From NCBI GenBank assembly GCA_002384935.1, contig DGCD01000010.1:1-64000 (forward strand): DNA of 64,000 nt. Direction: 5' to 3'. Positions 61,288 through 64,000 of this stretch are shown piece by piece. The notes beneath the pieces were generated by a model that did no database searches, was not told the DNA's origin, and worked only from the letters and a program-made list of their open reading frames with translations. The translations under genes were made by a program, and so were the position numbers. This stretch comes from Pusillimonas sp. UBA3987. GTDB taxonomy: Bacteria > Pseudomonadota > Gammaproteobacteria > Burkholderiales > Burkholderiaceae_B. Within the stretch, counting starts at the first letter, position 1. Every line of letters starts with the position of its first letter.

Positions 61288-61803
61288 ATGCGTTTAACCA
61301 CAAAAGGGCGCTTTGCCGTTACCGCCATGATTGATTTGGCGCTGCGTCAGCACAGTGGCCCGGTTACGTTGGCGGCAATCAGCCAAAGGCAGAATATCTC
61401 GCTGTCTTATCTTGAGCAGTTGTTCGGAAAATTGCGTCGACATGAACTGGTCGACAGTGTACGTGGCCCCGGCGGCGGCTATTCTTTGGCGCGCTTGGCG
61501 CGCGACATTACCGTGGCCGATATTGTCTTCGCAGTCGATGAGCCGCTTGACGCCACGAGCTGTGGTGGCAAGGAAGATTGCAACGTCGGGCGCACCGGGC
61601 ATGCAAGCCGCTGCATGACGCACGAGCTCTGGACAACCCTGAACCACAAAATGGTCGAATATCTCGACTCGGTCTCTTTGCAAGACCTGGTCGACAAGCA
61701 ACGCATGAGGGCATTGCATGATGCCTCTGCGGAAAGAAACGAAAACACAGTTAAGGTTAGTAAAATGGCGGGCACCAAAATTGTGCCGTCAATGCCGGTT
61801 TAG
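61288..61803 (+). CDS. iscR: Fe-S-sensing transcriptional regulator of the isc operon
   Basis: 171 residues of the Rrf2 family. The N-terminal winged helix starts MRLTTKGRFAVTAMIDLAL, with YLEQLFGKLRRHELVDSVRGPGGGY (in part, 41-65). The cluster ligands are Cys92 and Cys98 (SCGGKEDC), then Cys109 with His112 (RCMTHELW). The loop between the second and third cysteines is five residues longer than in E. coli IscR (Cys98 to Cys104 there). It senses Fe-S status and represses isc. First gene of the isc operon. Confidence 0.95.
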   Translation: MRLTTKGRFAVTAMIDLALRQHSGPVTLAAISQRQNISLSYLEQLFGKLRRHELVDSVRGPGGGYSLARLARDITVADIVFAVDEPLDATSCGGKEDCNVGRTGHASRCMTHELWTTLNHKMVEYLDSVSLQDLVDKQRMRALHDASAERNENTVKVSKMAGTKIVPSMPV

Positions 61804-61817
61804 AAAGGAGTTGGTCG

Positions 61818-63029
61818 ATGTCTTCACGTCCTGTTTATTTAGATTATTCATCCACAACGCCGGTTGATCCCCGTGTTGTCGATAAAATGGTTCCATGGCT
61901 TTACGAGCATTATGGGAATCCTGCATCGCGCAGTCATGCGTTTGGCTGGGCGGCCGAAGAGGCTGTCGAACAGGCACGTGCCCAAGTGGCCGAACTGATT
62001 AACGCAGACCCGCGTGAAATTATCTGGACATCCGGTGCAACCGAATCCATTAATCTGGCTATCAAAGGTGCGGCGCAGTTTTATGCTCAGCGCGGCAAAC
62101 ACATCATTACGCTGAAAACCGAGCACAAAGCCACGCTTGATACGTGTCGTGAGCTCGAGCGCCAGGGGTATGAGGTCACTTACCTCGACGTTCAGGAAAA
62201 CGGTTTGCTCGATCTGGAAGTCTTCAAGCAGGCGCTGCGCCCGGATACCAGTGTCGTGTCGGTTTTGTTCGTGAACAATGAAATCGGTGTTATCCAGGAT
62301 ATTGAAACCATTGGTGAAATTTGCCGCGAAAAGGGCATCATTTTTCATGTTGATTCGGCGCAGGCTGCCGGCAAAGTGGAAATCGATCTGCAAAAACTGA
62401 AGGTCGATCTCATGTCCTTTTCATCCCATAAAGCGTATGGCCCGAAAGGAATGGGCGCGCTGTTCATCCGGCGTAAACCACGTGTGCGCATTCTGGCGCA
62501 AATCCATGGTGGTGGTCATGAGCGTGGTTTTCGTTCCGGTACCTTGCCTACGCACCAGATCGTGGGCATGGGCGAGGCTTTTCGTCTGGCCAAGCAGGAA
62601 ATGGGCACGGAGAACGAACGTATTCGCGTGTTGCGAGACCGCCTGTGGAAAGGGGTTTCGGAAATTGACGAGGTATATCTCAATGGCGATATGGAGCAAC
62701 GTGTTCCGCACAACCTGAACGTCAGTTTTAATTATGTGGAAGGTGAGTCGCTCATTATGGCAATTAAAGAGCTGGCGGTTTCCAGTGGTTCAGCCTGTAC
62801 ATCGGCGAGTCTGGAGCCTTCTTATGTATTGCGTGCACTGGGCCGGAATGACGAATTGGCGCATAGTTCCATTCGTTTCACTTTAGGTCGTTTTACCACT
62901 GAACAAGATGTTGACTTTGCGGTCGAACTATTAAAGGCCCGGGTTGGCAAATTGCGTGATATGTCGCCCTTGTGGGAAATGGTACAGGAAGGGGTCGATC
63001 TTGATTCCGTTCAGTGGGCAGCACATTAA
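61818..63029 (+). CDS. iscS: Cysteine desulfurase
   Basis: 403 residues, class V aminotransferase fold. PLP-Lys205 lies in SSHKAYGPKG and the persulfide-carrying Cys327 in SSGSACTSASLEP on the long mobile loop of the IscS group. It takes sulfur from cysteine for Fe-S clusters, thiolated tRNA and cofactors. AAAGGAG lies 8 nt before the ATG, 14 bp after iscR; the start is internal to the operon, with iscU 29 bp downstream. Confidence 0.97.
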   Translation: MSSRPVYLDYSSTTPVDPRVVDKMVPWLYEHYGNPASRSHAFGWAAEEAVEQARAQVAELINADPREIIWTSGATESINLAIKGAAQFYAQRGKHIITLKTEHKATLDTCRELERQGYEVTYLDVQENGLLDLEVFKQALRPDTSVVSVLFVNNEIGVIQDIETIGEICREKGIIFHVDSAQAAGKVEIDLQKLKVDLMSFSSHKAYGPKGMGALFIRRKPRVRILAQIHGGGHERGFRSGTLPTHQIVGMGEAFRLAKQEMGTENERIRVLRDRLWKGVSEIDEVYLNGDMEQRVPHNLNVSFNYVEGESLIMAIKELAVSSGSACTSASLEPSYVLRALGRNDELAHSSIRFTLGRFTTEQDVDFAVELLKARVGKLRDMSPLWEMVQEGVDLDSVQWAAH

Positions 63030-63058
63030 AGATTTGAATCAGATACAAGGAGTCCATC

Positions 63059-63448
63059 ATGGCTTATAGCGAAAAAGTACTAGATCACTATGAAAACCCC
63101 CGTAATGTCGGCGGTTTCGAAAAAGGCGATGCCGGTATCGGTACCGGGATGGTCGGCGCACCGGCTTGTGGTGACGTCATGAAACTGCAAATCAGGGTGA
63201 ACGAGTCGGGCGTTATCGAAGATGCACGATTCAAGACGTATGGTTGCGGCTCGGCGATCGCCTCCAGCTCACTGGTTACCGAGTGGGTGAAGGGTAAAAC
63301 GCTCGATCAGGCAATGGAAATTCGCAATACGCAAATTGCCGAAGAGCTGGCTTTGCCACCGGTGAAAATTCACTGTTCCATTCTGGCTGAAGACGCCATC
63401 AAGGCGGCCGTCCAGAATTACAAGGAAACGCATAGCAAACAGGATTAA
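63059..63448 (+). CDS. iscU: Fe-S cluster assembly scaffold
   Basis: 129 residues with all scaffold ligands: Cys37 and Asp39 (GAPACGD), Cys63 (YGCGSAIASS), His105 and Cys106 (KIHCSIL). The HscA-binding LPPVK motif (99-103) is also present. It holds the nascent [2Fe-2S] cluster, receiving sulfur from IscS. AAGGAG precedes the ATG. Confidence 0.97.
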   Translation: MAYSEKVLDHYENPRNVGGFEKGDAGIGTGMVGAPACGDVMKLQIRVNESGVIEDARFKTYGCGSAIASSSLVTEWVKGKTLDQAMEIRNTQIAEELALPPVKIHCSILAEDAIKAAVQNYKETHSKQD

Positions 63449-63452
63449 AACT

Positions 63453-63776
63453 ATGGGTATTACGCTGACTCCACAAGCGGCAGAGCATGTCAGCCGCTAT
63501 CTTGCAAAACGTGGCAAAGGCCAGGGTTTACGCCTGGGTGTGCGCACGACGGGTTGCTCTGGTATGGCGTATAAGCTTGAGTATGTCGACGAGCCGAACA
63601 CCGACGACTCGATTTTCGAGCAGCATGGCGTAAAGGTTTTTATCGATGCCAAGAGCTTGCCGTATCTTGATGGAACCGAACTCGACTATGGTCGTGAAGG
63701 GTTGAACGAGGGGTTTAAGTTTACGAACCCCAACGAGAAGGCAAGCTGCGGTTGCGGCGAGTCGTTTACGGTGTAG
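63453..63776 (+). CDS. iscA: A-type Fe-S carrier protein
   Basis: 107 residues with the three A-type cysteines: Cys35 in TTGCSGMAY and the pair in SCGCGESF near the C-terminus. It carries iron or preformed clusters to targets such as [4Fe-4S] enzymes. It starts four bases after iscU. Confidence 0.96.
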   Translation: MGITLTPQAAEHVSRYLAKRGKGQGLRLGVRTTGCSGMAYKLEYVDEPNTDDSIFEQHGVKVFIDAKSLPYLDGTELDYGREGLNEGFKFTNPNEKASCGCGESFTV

Positions 63777-63777
63777 T

Positions 63778-64000
63778 GTGTCGTCTCAAAACTATTTCGA
63801 GTTATTCGATTTTCCTCAATCCTTTGCGCTGGATACCGATCGGCTTGAAGTACGGTGGCGTCAGTTGGCGGGGCAGGTCCATCCCGACCGTTTCGCCAAT
63901 GCCACCTCGGCGGAAAAACGCGTGGCGATGCAATGGGCGTCAACCATCAACGAAGGTTATCGGGTATTGAAGCAACCGCTGGCGCGCGCACGCTATTTGT
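63778..64000 (+). CDS. hscB: Co-chaperone HscB, partial (runs off the right edge)
   Basis: 74 codons are visible from GTG 63778, one base after the iscA stop. The J-domain reads YFELFDFPQSFALD near the N-terminus, with the HPD motif in QVHPDRFAN and INEGYRVLKQPLARARYL at the edge. HscB delivers IscU to the Hsp70 chaperone HscA for cluster transfer. The remainder, and presumably hscA and fdx, lie beyond the window. Confidence 0.92.
   Translation, partial: MSSQNYFELFDFPQSFALDTDRLEVRWRQLAGQVHPDRFANATSAEKRVAMQWASTINEGYRVLKQPLARARYL

Noticed and set aside
1..64000. tRNA, rRNA genes, CRISPR arrays, integrase-bounded island
   Set aside because: Looked for on both strands by eye; no cloverleaf-like or regular repeat-spacer structure and no integrase gene found.

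Overview
The window looks like a chromosomal segment of a betaproteobacterium of the order Burkholderiales, most likely family Alcaligenaceae (the Bordetella/Pusillimonas/Advenella neighbourhood). This rests on the gene orders tig-clpP-clpX-lon and uvrB - low-molecular-weight tyrosine phosphatase - iscR-iscS-iscU-iscA-hscB, on the short intergenic gaps, and on the mix of TRAP/ABC solute-binding proteins, crotonases and acyl-CoA ligases. The placement is an inference; no rRNA or tRNA gene is present to test it.

Layout. (a) 1-3.7 kb, minus strand: a visibly AT-richer three-gene unit (ATP-grasp ligase, CocE/NonD alpha/beta-hydrolase, family-3 solute-binding lipoprotein cut by the window edge). 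It is followed by a 600-bp gap with the remnant of a lost gene and its terminator. (b) 4.3-9.0 kb: a FUSC membrane protein, a complete IS630-family element with terminal inverted repeats and TA duplication, an ExoD-family protein and a membrane diguanylate cyclase. (c) 9.2-15.6 kb, minus strand: a copper operon (DUF2946, YcnI/DUF1775, CopC-CopD fusion, TonB-dependent receptor, SCO1, tandem PCu(A)C). (d) 15.8-23.1 kb, plus strand: wecB, a BcsB-like protein, an NfrB-like glycosyltransferase with a C-terminal MshEN domain, and an NfrA-like outer-membrane TPR/porin. Together they look like a c-di-GMP-controlled N-acetylmannosamine exopolysaccharide system of the kind phage N4 uses in E. coli. (e) 23.1-32.0 kb: an iron island with two TonB siderophore receptors, a FecI/FecR signalling pair, Fur-box-like sites, and a DUF3649-PepSY-DUF3325 ferrisiderophore-reduction module. 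(f) 32.0-36.1 kb, minus strand: cyoABCD, a cytochrome bo3-type ubiquinol oxidase.

(g) 36.3-42.0 kb: a LuxR regulator divergent from an orphan branched-chain-type solute-binding protein, an acyl-CoA ligase, an enoyl-CoA hydratase and an SDR dehydrogenase, a probable acid-catabolic operon. (h) 42.1-48.1 kb: the protein quality-control block tig, clpP, clpX, lon, with terminators after clpX and lon. (i) 48.4-56.2 kb: a TRAP transporter (DctPQM) with a crotonase, an IclR regulator, an acyl-CoA ligase and two more crotonases, a second CoA-thioester catabolic locus. (j) 56.2-64.0 kb: housekeeping genes lexA (SOS box inside a 36-bp palindrome), an aromatic/aspartate aminotransferase, uvrB, a tyrosine phosphatase, and the isc iron-sulfur operon preceded by two IscR-type sites; hscB runs off the right edge.

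The genes group into metal handling (copper uptake/delivery to an oxidase, iron uptake, Fe-S assembly), envelope polysaccharide under c-di-GMP control, and uptake plus beta-oxidation-like breakdown of unidentified carboxylic acids. The least explained units are the ATP-grasp/hydrolase/binding-protein operon at the left edge and the two CoA-thioester loci, whose substrates cannot be read from the sequence.
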